Shown piece by piece: positions 1 through 8,042 of a DNA stretch of 64,000 nt. The translations under genes were made by a program, and so were the position numbers. The notes under the pieces were generated by a model. The model was not told the DNA's origin and ran no database searches. It worked only from the letters and a program-made list of their open reading frames with translations. The stretch comes from Sphingomonas_L flavalba_A (GTDB lineage Bacteria > Pseudomonadota > Alphaproteobacteria > Sphingomonadales > Sphingomonadaceae), in NCBI RefSeq assembly GCF_047553045.1, contig NZ_CP180208.1:2604001-2668000 (forward strand), written 5' to 3'. How positions within the stretch are numbered: position 1 is the stretch's first letter; every line of letters starts with the position of its first letter.

Positions 1-2130
1 CACCCCGAAAAGGTCGTCGCGCTCGACGGTGACGATCCCTATTTCGTCGTCGCCGCCGACAAGGGCACCGCCAGCTTCTCCGACGTCGCCAACGCGATCG
101 CCGAGGAACGCAATTTCTGGCTGGGCGACGCCTTCGCCAGCGGCGGCAGCCACGGCTACGACCACAAGGGCATGGGCATCACCGCGCGCGGCGCGTGGAT
201 TTCCGTCCAGCGCCATTTCGCTGAACGCGGTGTCGACGTGCAGACCGATCCGGTCCGCGTCGTCGGCTGCGGCGACATGTCCGGCGACGTGTTCGGCAAC
301 GGCATGCTGCTGTCCAAGGCGATCAGGCTGGTCGCCGCCTTCGACCACCGCCATATCTTCCTAGACCCCAACCCCGATGCGGCGAAGAGCTGGACGGAAC
401 GCCAGCGGCTGTTCGATTTGCCGCGGTCAAGCTGGGCGGATTACGATGCGAAGCTGATCTCGGCCGGCGGCGGCGTCTACCCGCGCAGCGCCAAGACGGT
501 GCCGCTGACCCCGGAGGTCCGCGCCCTGCTCGACGTCACCGACACGGAGATGGAGCCGACGGCGCTGATTTCCGCGATCCTGAAAAGCCCGGTCGACCTG
601 CTGTGGTTCGGCGGCATCGGCACCTATGTGAAGGCCAAGGCGCAGGCCAATAGCGAGGTCGGCGATCCGGCCAACGACCGGCTGCGCGTCAATGGCGAGG
701 ACGTCCGCGCCACCGCGATCGGCGAAGGCGCCAACCTGGGCGTCACCCAGGCCGGCCGCATCGCCTATGCGTTGAAGGGCGGCCGCAACAACGCCGACTT
801 CATCGACAATTCGGCCGGCGTCGACTGTTCCGACAACGAGGTCAACATCAAGATCGCGCTCAACCGCGAGGTCAAAGAAGGCCGGCTTGGCTTCGAGGAC
901 CGCAATACCTTCCTCGAAAGCATGACGGACGATGTCGCCGCGCTGGTGCTGGACGACAACCGGATGCAGACGCTCGCCCTGTCGATCGCCGAAAGCGGCG
1001 GCGCGGAGGCATTGCCGTCCTATGTCCGGCTGATCGAGATATTCGAGAGCGAGGGCCGGCTCGACCGCGTCGTCGAGGGGCTGGCGCCGAACGAGGAGCT
1101 GCTGCGCCGCGCCCAGGACAAGCGCGGCCTGACCCGGCCGGAACTGGCGGTGCTGCTCGCCACCGCCAAGCTGGCGCTGCAGGACGGCATCGAGCGGGGC
1201 ACGATGGCCGCCGATCCGTCGCTGGCGTCGGAACTGCACGCCGCCTTCCCGGTGCCGATGCAGAAGCGGTTCGCCGCCGCGATCGACGCTCACCAGCTAC
1301 GCGGCGAGATCATCGCCACCAAGGTCGCCAACCGCATCGTCAACCGCATGGGGCTGATCGTCCCGTTCGAGCTGGCGGAGGAGGAAGGCGCCTCGCTCGC
1401 CGATATCGCGACGGTGTTCATCACCGCCGAGCGGCTGTTCGGCATCCGCCAGATCTGGGCGGATATCGATGCAGCAACGATCGGCGAAGACGCCCGGCTG
1501 ATGCTGCTTGACCAGGTGGCGGCGGCCATGCGTGCGCAGATGGCCGACCTGATCCGCACGATCCAGCCCGGCCAGCAGCCGAGCGACCTGGTTGCCCTGC
1601 TGGCGCCGGGGATCAAGCGACTCGACGCCAAGGTGGACGATATCCTGCGCGACGAAGGGCGCGGCGCCGCCCGCGCGATTGCCGATCGGCTGGCCGCCGC
1701 CGGCGCGCCGGCCCCGCTGGTCCAGCGCGTCACCCGCCTGTTCGAGCTGGACGGCGCCGTCGGCCTGGCCGCGCTCGGCGCGCGCAGCAAGGTCGACGAA
1801 ACCGTGCTGGCCAGCGCGTTCACCGCGCTCGGCGCGGCGCTCGGCCTCGACTGGGCGCAGACCACCGCGATCCGCCTGCACCCGACCGACCCGTGGGAAC
1901 GGCTGCTGACCGCCGGTCTGGCGCGCGATTTCCAGCAGATGCGGCTCGACTTCCTGGCGCGTGCCGGCGGCAAGGCGCCGGAGGCGAAGGTCGCCGCGTG
2001 GCTGGACGGCAATGCAGCGCGCGTCACGGCGTTCCGCGACGTCATCAAGCGTGCGCGCGGCGCCAGCGTGCCGAACGCCGCGATGCTGGCGCAGGTCGCC
2101 GGCCAGGCGCGGGTGCTGCTGTCGCACTGA
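1..2130 (+). CDS. NAD-specific glutamate dehydrogenase, large (GdhZ/GDH-180 type), 5' truncated by window edge
   Basis: Only the C-terminal 709 residues are in the window; the reading frame is open from base 1, so the start lies upstream. The family oxidatively deaminates glutamate to 2-oxoglutarate with NAD+. Visible are the conserved block GSHGYDHKGMGITARGAW near residues 49-63, and the nucleotide-binding stretch VVGCGDMSGDVFGNGM near residues 87-102, followed by the long helical C-terminal part typical of the roughly 1550-1600-residue large GDHs. The gene ends with TGA, and a GC-rich hairpin follows at once. Its neighbour downstream is convergent, so it is probably last in its transcription unit. 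Family call is strong; N-terminal ACT-like domains cannot be checked here. Confidence 0.95.
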   Translation, partial: HPEKVVALDGDDPYFVVAADKGTASFSDVANAIAEERNFWLGDAFASGGSHGYDHKGMGITARGAWISVQRHFAERGVDVQTDPVRVVGCGDMSGDVFGNGMLLSKAIRLVAAFDHRHIFLDPNPDAAKSWTERQRLFDLPRSSWADYDAKLISAGGGVYPRSAKTVPLTPEVRALLDVTDTEMEPTALISAILKSPVDLLWFGGIGTYVKAKAQANSEVGDPANDRLRVNGEDVRATAIGEGANLGVTQAGRIAYALKGGRNNADFIDNSAGVDCSDNEVNIKIALNREVKEGRLGFEDRNTFLESMTDDVAALVLDDNRMQTLALSIAESGGAEALPSYVRLIEIFESEGRLDRVVEGLAPNEELLRRAQDKRGLTRPELAVLLATAKLALQDGIERGTMAADPSLASELHAAFPVPMQKRFAAAIDAHQLRGEIIATKVANRIVNRMGLIVPFELAEEEGASLADIATVFITAERLFGIRQIWADIDAATIGEDARLMLLDQVAAAMRAQMADLIRTIQPGQQPSDLVALLAPGIKRLDAKVDDILRDEGRGAARAIADRLAAAGAPAPLVQRVTRLFELDGAVGLAALGARSKVDETVLASAFTALGAALGLDWAQTTAIRLHPTDPWERLLTAGLARDFQQMRLDFLARAGGKAPEAKVAAWLDGNAARVTAFRDVIKRARGASVPNAAMLAQVAGQARVLLSH

Positions 2131-2139
2131 CAGGCTATG

Positions 2140-2170
2140 AAAACCGCCGGGCGAGCGGTTCGCCCGGCGG
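2140..2170 (-). terminator. Hairpin terminator between convergent genes
   Basis: A perfect 10-bp inverted repeat (CCGCCGGGCG, 2144-2153, and CGCCCGGCGG, 2161-2170) has a 7-nt loop. On the minus strand it is followed by TTTTC, so it best fits a terminator for the minus-strand gene ending at 2175. It may also stop transcription coming from the glutamate dehydrogenase. Confidence 0.6.
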
Positions 2171-2174
2171 CAAG

Positions 2175-2405
2175 TCAGTGAATGGTCCCTGCTGCGGTTC
2201 CCGCGCTGAGCAGGACAACCAGCCGTTCGATCTGGCGCCAGCGGCAGAAGCCAAGAACATTGCCGATCGCGCGCAAACGATCGGCGCGCGCTGCCGCCTC
2301 GAAACCGGCGTCGTCGCCATGCTTGGCGATCAGTGCAGTGGCGTCCGCTATAGAAGCGCGATCGACGACGAACGGTGACAAGTGTGCAGATGAGGACGGG
2401 TTCAT
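2175..2405 (-). CDS. Conserved small hypothetical protein, 76 aa
   Basis: The product is a short soluble protein with no signal peptide or membrane segment. Its middle part, DATALIAKHGDDAGFEAAARADRLRAIGN followed by FCRWRQIERLVVLLS (split here for length), has the look of a small helical protein that I recall as common and unnamed in sphingomonads. The ATG at 2405 is chosen because the conserved part begins shortly after it; an upstream in-frame extension is compositionally unlike it. A rho-independent-type hairpin lies right behind the stop. No function is assigned. Confidence 0.6.
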   Translation of the reverse strand: MNPSSSAHLSPFVVDRASIADATALIAKHGDDAGFEAAARADRLRAIGNVLGFCRWRQIERLVVLLSAGTAAGTIH

Positions 2406-2583
2406 GGCTGCTCCGACGGGATTCAGCATCGCCCCACTCAAGTGGCGTGCCAGCATGCGGGGCCCCGCCATCACGGCCCGCTTCGTTGGTGAAGCTATTC
2501 TTGCCGCGTCTCCTGCCGGGACGAAGCGTATCGGTGCGGCACCGCTGGCGTATCGGCGCGGGACATGGCATTGGCGGCGAACG

Positions 2584-2766
2584 ATGACTTCACCCAACGC
2601 GCCCAAACCGAATCCCCGCGCCGCCGGCATCGCGCTGGCCATCCTGCCGCTGGTTGGAACTTTCATTGGCGGCCTCTACCGCCAGCCCTCGCTCGGTCTG
2701 GTCATCGGCGTCGGTGCCGGTACGCTGATCGCGGTGGTATTCTGGCTGCTCGATCGCCGCCGGTAG
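2584..2766 (+). CDS. Small membrane protein, 60 aa, function unknown
   Basis: The product has a short polar N-terminus rich in Pro, two hydrophobic stretches (about residues 12-28, AGIALAILPLVGTFIGG, and 35-55, LGLVIGVGAGTLIAVVFWLL) separated by the turn LYRQPS, and an Arg-rich end, giving a two-helix inner-membrane hairpin. The start ATG at 2584 follows a GGCGG purine-rich stretch. The frame stays open upstream to 2182, but that part is antisense to the 76-aa gene and has no protein character. The stop is about 30 bases from the 3' side of the tmRNA gene on the other strand. Confidence 0.55.
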   Translation: MTSPNAPKPNPRAAGIALAILPLVGTFIGGLYRQPSLGLVIGVGAGTLIAVVFWLLDRRR

Positions 2767-2794
2767 CGGCGCGAAGAGCCGTCCCGCAGGAAAG

Positions 2795-3134
2795 GAAGTG
2801 GGGGGCTTCTGTTGCCCGGTGCCCCCCGTACCGCTGGAATCCGCTTCTGTTGCCCGGTGCGGCCCGAACCGCGTTCAAGCCTTGTAATCTAAGCCGTTAG
2901 GCCGTGATTACGCAGCAATCGCGAGCGCCTCGTTATCGTTGGCACTTGTGGTTTTGAGCCTTTAACGGGTTACTCAGCCCGGGCAAAAACACCGTCTTTG
3001 AATACACGTCGATCCTGGTTCGGCCCCGTCAGAAGCCCCCTTTCGGGGGTTTATGGTGGAGCCGCCGGGTACTGCCCCCGGGTCCGCTGCATCTATTCCA
3101 CGGCATCATTCATCGCCATCTCCGGACGAATCCG
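2795..3134 (-). ncRNA. ssrA: Permuted two-piece tmRNA (ssrA)
   Basis: Read on the minus strand, an acceptor piece ends in GGCTCCACCA (CCA end at 3054), a short intervening hairpin follows, and the coding piece starts GGGGCCGAACC at 3027. GGGGCCG pairs with CGGCTCC to make a 7-bp acceptor stem with the G3-U70 pair that marks alanine tRNAs. The tag reading frame (2943 to 2908) encodes ANDNEALAIAA then TAA. This is the circularly permuted alphaproteobacterial form, in which two RNAs are cut from one precursor. Two exact 18-nt copies (2805-2822 and 2843-2860) lie 3' of the tag in the pseudoknot region. Outer ends are estimates. tmRNA with SmpB rescues stalled ribosomes; smpB is not in the window. 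Confidence 0.93.
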
Positions 3135-3143
3135 GCACGCCCG

Positions 3144-3169
3144 ATATAAGGGTTCGGCGATGAATGTGA
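3144..3169 (-). promoter_or_regulatory. Candidate tmRNA promoter
   Basis: On the minus strand a TTATAT -10-like hexamer (3144-3149) lies about 16 nt downstream of a CTTCAC/TTCACA -35-like element (about 3163-3170). A start near 3137 would fit the beginning of the tmRNA acceptor piece. Sequence match only. Confidence 0.4.
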
Positions 3170-3176
3170 AGTGAAG

Positions 3177-3208
3177 CCGCCCGGCGCCGGTTGCGCGCCG
3201 CCGGGCGG
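3177..3208 (-). terminator. GC-rich hairpin after mscL
   Basis: A 10-bp perfect stem, CCGCCCGGCG (3177-3186) with CGCCGGGCGG (3199-3208), sits 11 bases beyond the mscL stop and before the tmRNA promoter. There is no clear U-tract, so efficiency is uncertain; position suggests it separates mscL from ssrA. Confidence 0.45.
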
Positions 3209-3218
3209 GGCCGCGATG

Positions 3219-3638
3219 CTACTTGTTCTTCAGCAGGTCGCGGATCTCGGTCAGCAGCGCGACGTCGGCCGGCACCTCGTCCCCGTCCTTGCGCAGCGCC
3301 AGCTTCGTCGCTGACCGGATCAGCAGGAAAATGATGAAGGCGAGGATGACGAAGTTAATGACCACGGTCAGGAACTCACCCCAGCCGAGCAGAGCCACGC
3401 CCGCCGCCTTCAGCGCCGCATAGTCGGTCAGCGAACCGGTATAGGTCGCGGGAACGGCGCCGAGGGTGATGAAGTGGCTGGAAAAATCGAGGCCGCCGAA
3501 TAGCCAGCCGACCACCGGCATGATGATGTCTTCGGTCAGCGACGTGGTGATCTTGCCAAACGCGGCACCAATGATGACGGCGACCGCCAGATCGAGCACG
3601 TTGCCGCGCATGATGAAGGCCTTGAATTCCCCGAGCAT
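3219..3638 (-). CDS. mscL: Large-conductance mechanosensitive channel MscL
   Basis: The 139-residue product is the normal MscL length. It opens with the conserved amphipathic N-terminus (MLGEFKAFIMRGNVLDLAVAV, shown in part), first helix M1 about residues 14-46 with the gate-lining VIIGAAFGKI, a short periplasmic loop, second helix M2 about 87-107, and a C-terminal amphipathic helix ending DLLKNK. It acts as a homopentameric inner-membrane safety valve releasing solutes on hypo-osmotic shock. It stands alone, divergent from the lemA-TPM cluster, and a hairpin follows it. Confidence 0.97.
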   Translation of the reverse strand: MLGEFKAFIMRGNVLDLAVAVIIGAAFGKITTSLTEDIIMPVVGWLFGGLDFSSHFITLGAVPATYTGSLTDYAALKAAGVALLGWGEFLTVVINFVILAFIIFLLIRSATKLALRKDGDEVPADVALLTEIRDLLKNK

Positions 3639-3768
3639 GATAACATCTCCCTGTCAGTCGGTCGGGCGGAACTTTCCCCGATCTCGGCGCGAAGGCAAGA
3701 GCGATTGCGGCGGGCGTGGCGCTGCTGTATTCCCCGCGCAATACAGTTGGCCTGAAAGGATGACGCCG

Positions 3769-4371
3769 ATGGACCGCCGCTTTCTCGCTATGTTTGCCGT
3801 GCCCGCACTGGTGATGCCGCTGTCGGCCTGCGGCATAAACAGCGTCCCCACCGCGGAGGAAACGGCCAAGGCGCGCTGGGCCGACGTGCAGACCCAGTAC
3901 CAGCGCCGCGCCGACCTGATCCCCAATCTGGTCGCGACGGTGCAGGGTTATGCCGCGCAGGAGAAGAGCGTGCTGACAGAGGTGACGGAGGCCCGCGCCC
4001 GCGCTTCCTCGACCCAGCTCAGCGCCGACGACCTGAACGACCCGGCGAAGGTCAAGGCGTTCCAGGACGCGCAGGGCACGCTCGGCCAGTCGCTCGGCCG
4101 CCTGCTGACGACGTTTGAGGCCTATCCCGACCTGAAGTCCAACCAGAATTTCCTCGCCCTCCAGTCGCAGCTGGAAGGGACGGAGAACCGGATCGCGATC
4201 GCGCTGCGCGACTATAACGAGGCGGTGCGCGCCTATAACACCCGCATCCGCACCTTCCCCGACATGATCGGCGCCAAGCTGGTCCACGGCGCCAAGCCGC
4301 TGACCCCGTTCGAGGCGACCGCACCCAACGCCGACCGCGCGCCCAAGGTCGATTTCGGCGCCAAGAGCTGA
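3769..4371 (+). CDS. LemA family lipoprotein
   Basis: The 200-aa product begins with a lipoprotein signal (lipobox LSAC, Cys21) and then the helical LemA domain with QTQYQRRADLIPNLVATVQG at about residues 41-60. LemA proteins are envelope proteins of unclear function that often accompany TPM-domain genes, as here: the next gene starts 22 bases later. The ATG at 3769 is preferred to an in-frame ATG at 3760 because the Shine-Dalgarno-like GAAAGGA (3754-3760) has proper spacing to it. Likely the first gene of a three-gene unit. Confidence 0.93.
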   Translation: MDRRFLAMFAVPALVMPLSACGINSVPTAEETAKARWADVQTQYQRRADLIPNLVATVQGYAAQEKSVLTEVTEARARASSTQLSADDLNDPAKVKAFQDAQGTLGQSLGRLLTTFEAYPDLKSNQNFLALQSQLEGTENRIAIALRDYNEAVRAYNTRIRTFPDMIGAKLVHGAKPLTPFEATAPNADRAPKVDFGAKS

Positions 4372-4393
4372 ACGGGGCACGAGGACCGGCGCC

Positions 4394-5224
4394 ATGCCCT
4401 TGCTTCCGCCCGCGCGCCCCCCGGCGCCGCCACTGGGCCGGGGGTGGGCATGGCTGCTCGTCCTGCTGGCAATGCTGCTCGCCTCCGCCGCGCAGGCGCA
4501 GACCTTTCCGAAGCTGAGCGGGCAGGTCGTCGACGAGGCGCATCTGCTCGACGCCGCGCAGGCCGCCGCCCTTACCGCCAAGCTCGCCACCGTCGAGCAG
4601 CAGACCGGCCGCCAGTTCGTCGTCGCGACGGTGACGGACCTGCAGGGCTACGACATAGCCGACTATGGCTACCGGCTCGGCCGCGCGTGGGGGATCGGGT
4701 CCAAGGAGCAGAATGACGGCGTCCTCCTCCTCGTCGCGCCGAACGAGCGCAAGGTGAAGATCGAGGTCGGCTATGGCCTGGAACCCTATCTGACCGACGC
4801 GCTGTCGTCGGTCATCATCAACACCCAGATCACCCCGCGCTTCCGCGGCGGCGACATGGCGGGCGGCATCGCCGCCGGTGCCGACGCGATCATCGCCCAG
4901 TTGCAACTGCCGGAAGACCAGGCGCAGGCGCGCCAGCAGCAACTGCTCGCCCAGGCGAAGGACCGGCAGGACGACGGCATTCCGGTGGCGCTGATCTTCT
5001 GGATCATCGTCATGGTCGTGTTCGTGCTGCCGGCGCTGTTCGGACGGCGCGGCCGGCGCTTCCGCGGCGGGGCCGGCCCGGTCGTCATCTGGGGCGGCGA
5101 CGACCATTGGGGCGGCGGATGGGGCGGCGGCAGCGGCGCTGGATGGGGCGGCGGCGGTGGCGGCGGCGGCTTTTCCGGCGGCGGCGGGTCGTTCGGCGGC
5201 GGCGGCGCATCGGGGGGATGGTGA
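4394..5224 (+). CDS. TPM domain membrane protein (YgcG type)
   Basis: The 276-aa product has a signal peptide (cleavage predicted after AQA, residue 35), a TPM domain at about 45-165 (VVDEAHLLDAAQAAALTAKL near its start), a membrane helix at about 197-216 (LIFWIIVMVVFVLPALFG) and a strongly Gly/Trp-rich tail (217-276) full of GGGG runs. This order matches YgcG-like proteins. The domain is periplasmic; biochemical role in bacteria is not established (the plant homologue TLP18.3 is linked to photosystem repair and phosphatase activity). Located between lemA and a second TPM-like gene, overlapping the latter by one base (TGATG). Confidence 0.92.
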   Translation: MPLLPPARPPAPPLGRGWAWLLVLLAMLLASAAQAQTFPKLSGQVVDEAHLLDAAQAAALTAKLATVEQQTGRQFVVATVTDLQGYDIADYGYRLGRAWGIGSKEQNDGVLLLVAPNERKVKIEVGYGLEPYLTDALSSVIINTQITPRFRGGDMAGGIAAGADAIIAQLQLPEDQAQARQQQLLAQAKDRQDDGIPVALIFWIIVMVVFVLPALFGRRGRRFRGGAGPVVIWGGDDHWGGGWGGGSGAGWGGGGGGGGFSGGGGSFGGGGASGGW

Positions 5225-5889
5225 TGGACGAAGCCAGCGCACGGCGCGTTTCGGAAGCGGTCAGCGCCGCGGAGAGGCTGTCGAACGGAGAGATCGTGAC
5301 GATCGCCGCCGACCGGTCCGACAGTTATCATGACGTCGCGCTGCTGTGGGCGATCGGCATCGCGCTGATGGTCCCCGCCTTTTTCGCGCTGGTCCCGGCG
5401 ATGCTGACCGGCGCGCTCGACTGGCTGTCCGGCGGCTGGTCGGTCAGCCACGAACCGGCGCTGATCTGCGCCGCGCTGCTGGCGATGATGGCGCTGAAAT
5501 TCCTGGCCGCATGGCTGATCCTGACCTGGCGCCCGCTGCGGCTGTGGCTGACGCCGAAGGCGGTGAAGGCGGCGCGGGTGCGCGCCCGTGCGATCGCCTG
5601 CTTCAAGGTGGGGGCGGAACGGCGCACCGTCGGGCGCACCGGCATCCTCATCTACCTGTCGATGGAAGAGCATGTCGCCGAGATCGTCGCCGACGAGGCG
5701 ATCCACGCCCGCGTCCCGCCCGAAGCGTGGGGCGCGGCGATGGCGGCGATGATCGACGAGGTCCGCGCCGGCCGGATCGCCGATGGCATCGCCGCGGCGG
5801 TCGGCCATGTCGGCGCGATCCTCGCCGCGCATTTCCCGAAGAGCGCCGACGACACCAACGAGTTGCCGGACCGCCTGATCATCCTGTAG
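5224..5889 (+). CDS. Second TPM-like membrane protein
   Basis: The 221-aa product starts with a short TPM-like segment (LSNGEIVTIAADRSDSY, about 19-35), is interrupted by two membrane helices (about 39-65 and 79-100), and resumes with GRTGILIYLSMEEHVAEIVA, which matches the second half of TPM-type domains. Such paired TPM proteins usually travel with LemA. ATG at 5224 overlaps the preceding stop as TGATG, pointing to translational coupling; a GTG at 5221 is an alternative start. A longer upstream open frame is only the shadow of the Gly-rich tail of the preceding gene. Confidence 0.85.
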   Translation: MDEASARRVSEAVSAAERLSNGEIVTIAADRSDSYHDVALLWAIGIALMVPAFFALVPAMLTGALDWLSGGWSVSHEPALICAALLAMMALKFLAAWLILTWRPLRLWLTPKAVKAARVRARAIACFKVGAERRTVGRTGILIYLSMEEHVAEIVADEAIHARVPPEAWGAAMAAMIDEVRAGRIADGIAAAVGHVGAILAAHFPKSADDTNELPDRLIIL

Positions 5890-5900
5890 CGCCGCCGGTC

Positions 5901-6413
5901 ATGGAAGAGATTGTCTGGCAGGGCCGCTTCATCACCGCCAAGCGCGACGGCAAGTGGGAATATGTGTCGCGCGCGCGCAGCATAGAGGCGGCGGTGATCC
6001 TGGCGGTCGACGACGGCCATGTCCTGCTCGTCGAGCAATATCGCGTGCCGCTCGGCGGCTGGTGCCTGGAGCTGCCCGCCGGGCTGGTCGGCGACGATCG
6101 GGCCGGGGAAGCGGTGCTCGCCGCCGCCGGGCGCGAGCTGGAGGAGGAGACCGGCTACCGCGCCGCACGGCTGTCGCTGCTCGGCCGCTTCGCCTCGTCG
6201 CCGGGCATGGTCTCCGAAACCTTCACCCTGGTCCGCGCCGACGGGCTGGTCAGGGTCGGCGACGGCGGCGGCGTCGAGGATGAACAGATTGTCGTCCACC
6301 GCGTTCCGCTTTCCGACGTGCCGGAGTTCGTCGCCGCGCGGCGGGCGGCGGGGGTGGTGATGGACGTCAAGTTGCTGTTGCTGCTCGGCGGCGCGATACT
6401 GGCCGCGCCATAA
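5901..6413 (+). CDS. NUDIX hydrolase, ADP-ribose pyrophosphatase-like
   Basis: The 170-aa protein carries a perfect Nudix box, G64 to Y86 (G-x5-E-x7-RELEEETGY), which binds Mg2+ and the diphosphate. ELPAGLVG just before the box and the overall length resemble ADP-sugar pyrophosphatases (NudF-like), which hydrolyse ADP-ribose to AMP and ribose-5-phosphate. Substrate is inferred from this resemblance only. It begins 11 bases after the TPM gene and may be cotranscribed; a weak GGCGGC/GCCGCC hairpin follows its stop. Confidence 0.9.
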   Translation: MEEIVWQGRFITAKRDGKWEYVSRARSIEAAVILAVDDGHVLLVEQYRVPLGGWCLELPAGLVGDDRAGEAVLAAAGRELEEETGYRAARLSLLGRFASSPGMVSETFTLVRADGLVRVGDGGGVEDEQIVVHRVPLSDVPEFVAARRAAGVVMDVKLLLLLGGAILAAP

Positions 6414-6493
6414 GGCGGCGGGCCGATCAGCCGCCGTTCAGGCAAGCCGGACGAAAGTGGCGCGTTTCCAGTGCGCCGAAAGCGAGGTTTCCG

Positions 6494-7072
6494 ATGCGCA
6501 AGGCCGTTTTTCTCTTCGCCCCGTTGCTGGCGATCGCCGCACCGGCGACCGTCGCTGCAGCCCAGGCCGGGGCGCCGCCGCCGCTCTCCTACGACGCGCC
6601 GCCGCCGCCGGACTATGACGCCGACCGCGACGCCTATGAGCGCGACCATTTCAACAGCGCGCAGGATTATCGCAATTATTCCCAGGACCGGGCGGTCGAT
6701 TCCCGCGATTCCTACGAGCGCGCCCGCGACCAATATTACCGAGACCGCGAGAATTACGAGCGTTCGCGCGACGCCTATTACCGCAGCCGCGACAGCTATT
6801 ACCGCGACTATGACCAGGCGTCGGCGCCCCCGCCGCCGCCCGCCCCGCCGCCGCCCGCTTATGCCGGGCAGACCTGGCGCGGCGACGACGGGCGGACCTA
6901 TTGCCGCCGTTCGGACGGGACGACCGGGCTTATCATCGGTGGCGCCGGCGGCGCGCTGATCGGCCGGGCGATCGATGGCGGGCGACACCGGGCGGTCGGC
7001 ACCATCCTCGGCCTTGGCGCCGGGGCGCTGCTCGGCAAGTCGGTCGACCAGAACGCCACCGAATGCCGCTGA
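6494..7072 (+). CDS. Glycine-zipper envelope protein with Tyr/Arg/Asp-rich repeats
   Basis: The 192-aa product has a signal peptide (residues 1-25), a Pro-rich start, a long low-complexity stretch of RD, YYRDR and YER repeats (about 45-108), a second Pro-run, and a C-terminal core: TWRGDDGRTYCRRSDGTTG followed by the glycine zipper LIIGGAGGALIGRAIDGG and a repeat of it, ending ECR. The core is a two-helix glycine-zipper (2TM, 17-kDa-antigen-like) domain, probably in the outer membrane or periplasm. The same core recurs in the genes at 7194 and 42304. RBS-like GCGAGG precedes the ATG. Function unknown. Confidence 0.82.
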   Translation: MRKAVFLFAPLLAIAAPATVAAAQAGAPPPLSYDAPPPPDYDADRDAYERDHFNSAQDYRNYSQDRAVDSRDSYERARDQYYRDRENYERSRDAYYRSRDSYYRDYDQASAPPPPPAPPPPAYAGQTWRGDDGRTYCRRSDGTTGLIIGGAGGALIGRAIDGGRHRAVGTILGLGAGALLGKSVDQNATECR

Positions 7073-7193
7073 TCCGGGGCGGACCGTCCCATCGGCCAAG
7101 ATGAACGGTTCGATGAACGAGAAGGTCTCCGGCCGTTCATGCAACCGCGCGTAGGGTCTGCGGGTTCTGAACGGCACGAAGGAAGGGAATATC

Positions 7194-7544
7194 ATGCTCA
7201 AGATGACATTGGCCGCCACCATCGCCGCGATGCTGCTGCCGATTGCGCCTGCCGCCGCCCAGCGCCACAACGGCTACCATCGCGGCGACTACGACCGCCA
7301 CGGCCGCTATGTGAACCCGCGCCGCCTGAACAACAACGACAAGGTCTGGCGCGGCCGCGACGGACGCTATTATTGCAAGCGGGATAACGGCACGACCGGC
7401 CTGATTATTGGCGGCGCGGTGGGCGCGTTGCTTGGCCGATCACTCGACGGCGGGCGCGACAAGACGCTTGGCACCGTCCTCGGTGCCGGTGGTGGCGCAT
7501 TGCTTGGCCGATCGATCGATAAGGGCGAACTACGCTGCCGATAA
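7194..7544 (+). CDS. Short glycine-zipper 2TM protein
   Basis: The 116-aa product has a signal peptide ending AAAQ (about residue 22), a His/Arg/Asn/Tyr-rich middle, and the core VWRGRDGRYYCKRDNGTTG followed by two glycine-zipper segments (LIIGGAVGALLGRSLDGG and a second copy) and the end LRCR. It is clearly a paralogue of the gene just upstream but lacks the repeat region and Pro runs. A strong AAGGAAGGG ribosome binding site precedes ATG 7194. The IS element begins about 150 bases downstream. Confidence 0.82.
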   Translation: MLKMTLAATIAAMLLPIAPAAAQRHNGYHRGDYDRHGRYVNPRRLNNNDKVWRGRDGRYYCKRDNGTTGLIIGGAVGALLGRSLDGGRDKTLGTVLGAGGGALLGRSIDKGELRCR

Positions 7545-7628
7545 CATCGGAAGTCGGGGGGCGGCTAGTGCTGTCCCACGGCTGTATTTCGCGCCAGAAC
7601 GACAGCTGCTAGCGCGGATGGGCAGGCC

Positions 7629-7687
7629 GTTTAAAACTCGCTAAAGGCTGATTTCGTTCGCGGGGTCGCATATCATGCGACACATTT
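7629..7687. repeat. 59-bp direct repeat, left copy
   Basis: The 59 bases are identical to 8970-9028 and in the same orientation. They contain a 7-bp palindrome GTCGCAT-ATC-ATGCGAC. Upstream similarity continues weakly (GGGCAGGCC against GGGCAGTCCA). See the IS element. Confidence 0.97.
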
Positions 7688-7763
7688 CGCGCACTGGTGT
7701 GCCTTGAGAAAGTTGGTCCAATTCTGAAGAGAGCCCGATTGGGCGAAAGGATTGGAGAAATAT

Positions 7764-8042
7764 ATGGGACGTCAGCGATTTACGCCGGAGCAGATCATCG
7801 CGAAGCTGCGTGAGGTGGATGTGATTGTTGGGCGGGGCGGGACCGCGGTCGAGGCTTGTCGGCAGATCGGGATTGCCGAACAGACGCTCTATAGGTGGCG
7901 CAAGGAATATGGTGGCCTGAAGGTCGACCAGGTGCGTCGGATGAAGGATCTGGAGCGGGAGAATGCGCAGTTGAAGAAGCTGGTTGCCGATCTCGCCCTC
8001 GACAAGGCGATCCTGCAAGAGGCGTCAAAGCTGACTTTTTGA
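7764..8042 (+). CDS. IS3-family transposase OrfA
   Basis: The 92-aa protein has an N-terminal helix-turn-helix (RFTPEQIIAKLREV through GIAEQTLYRWRKEYGG, about residues 4-50) and a leucine-zipper-like C-terminus (DLERENAQLKKLVADLALDK) used for oligomerisation. ATG 7764 has a GGAG six bases upstream. The frame ends ACT TTT TGA; the U-run at 8036-8040 lets ribosomes slip -1 into orfB, which would give an OrfAB fusion, the active transposase of this family. Confidence 0.93.
   Translation: MGRQRFTPEQIIAKLREVDVIVGRGGTAVEACRQIGIAEQTLYRWRKEYGGLKVDQVRRMKDLERENAQLKKLVADLALDKAILQEASKLTF

Noticed and set aside
2182..2583. N-terminal extension of the 60-aa membrane protein
   Set aside because: It has no protein-like composition and overlaps the better-supported 76-aa gene on the other strand.
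5107..5224. GGC-rich tract as a DNA repeat element
   Set aside because: It is the coding sequence of the Gly-rich tail of the TPM protein in frame, so it is protein low complexity rather than a separate repeat.
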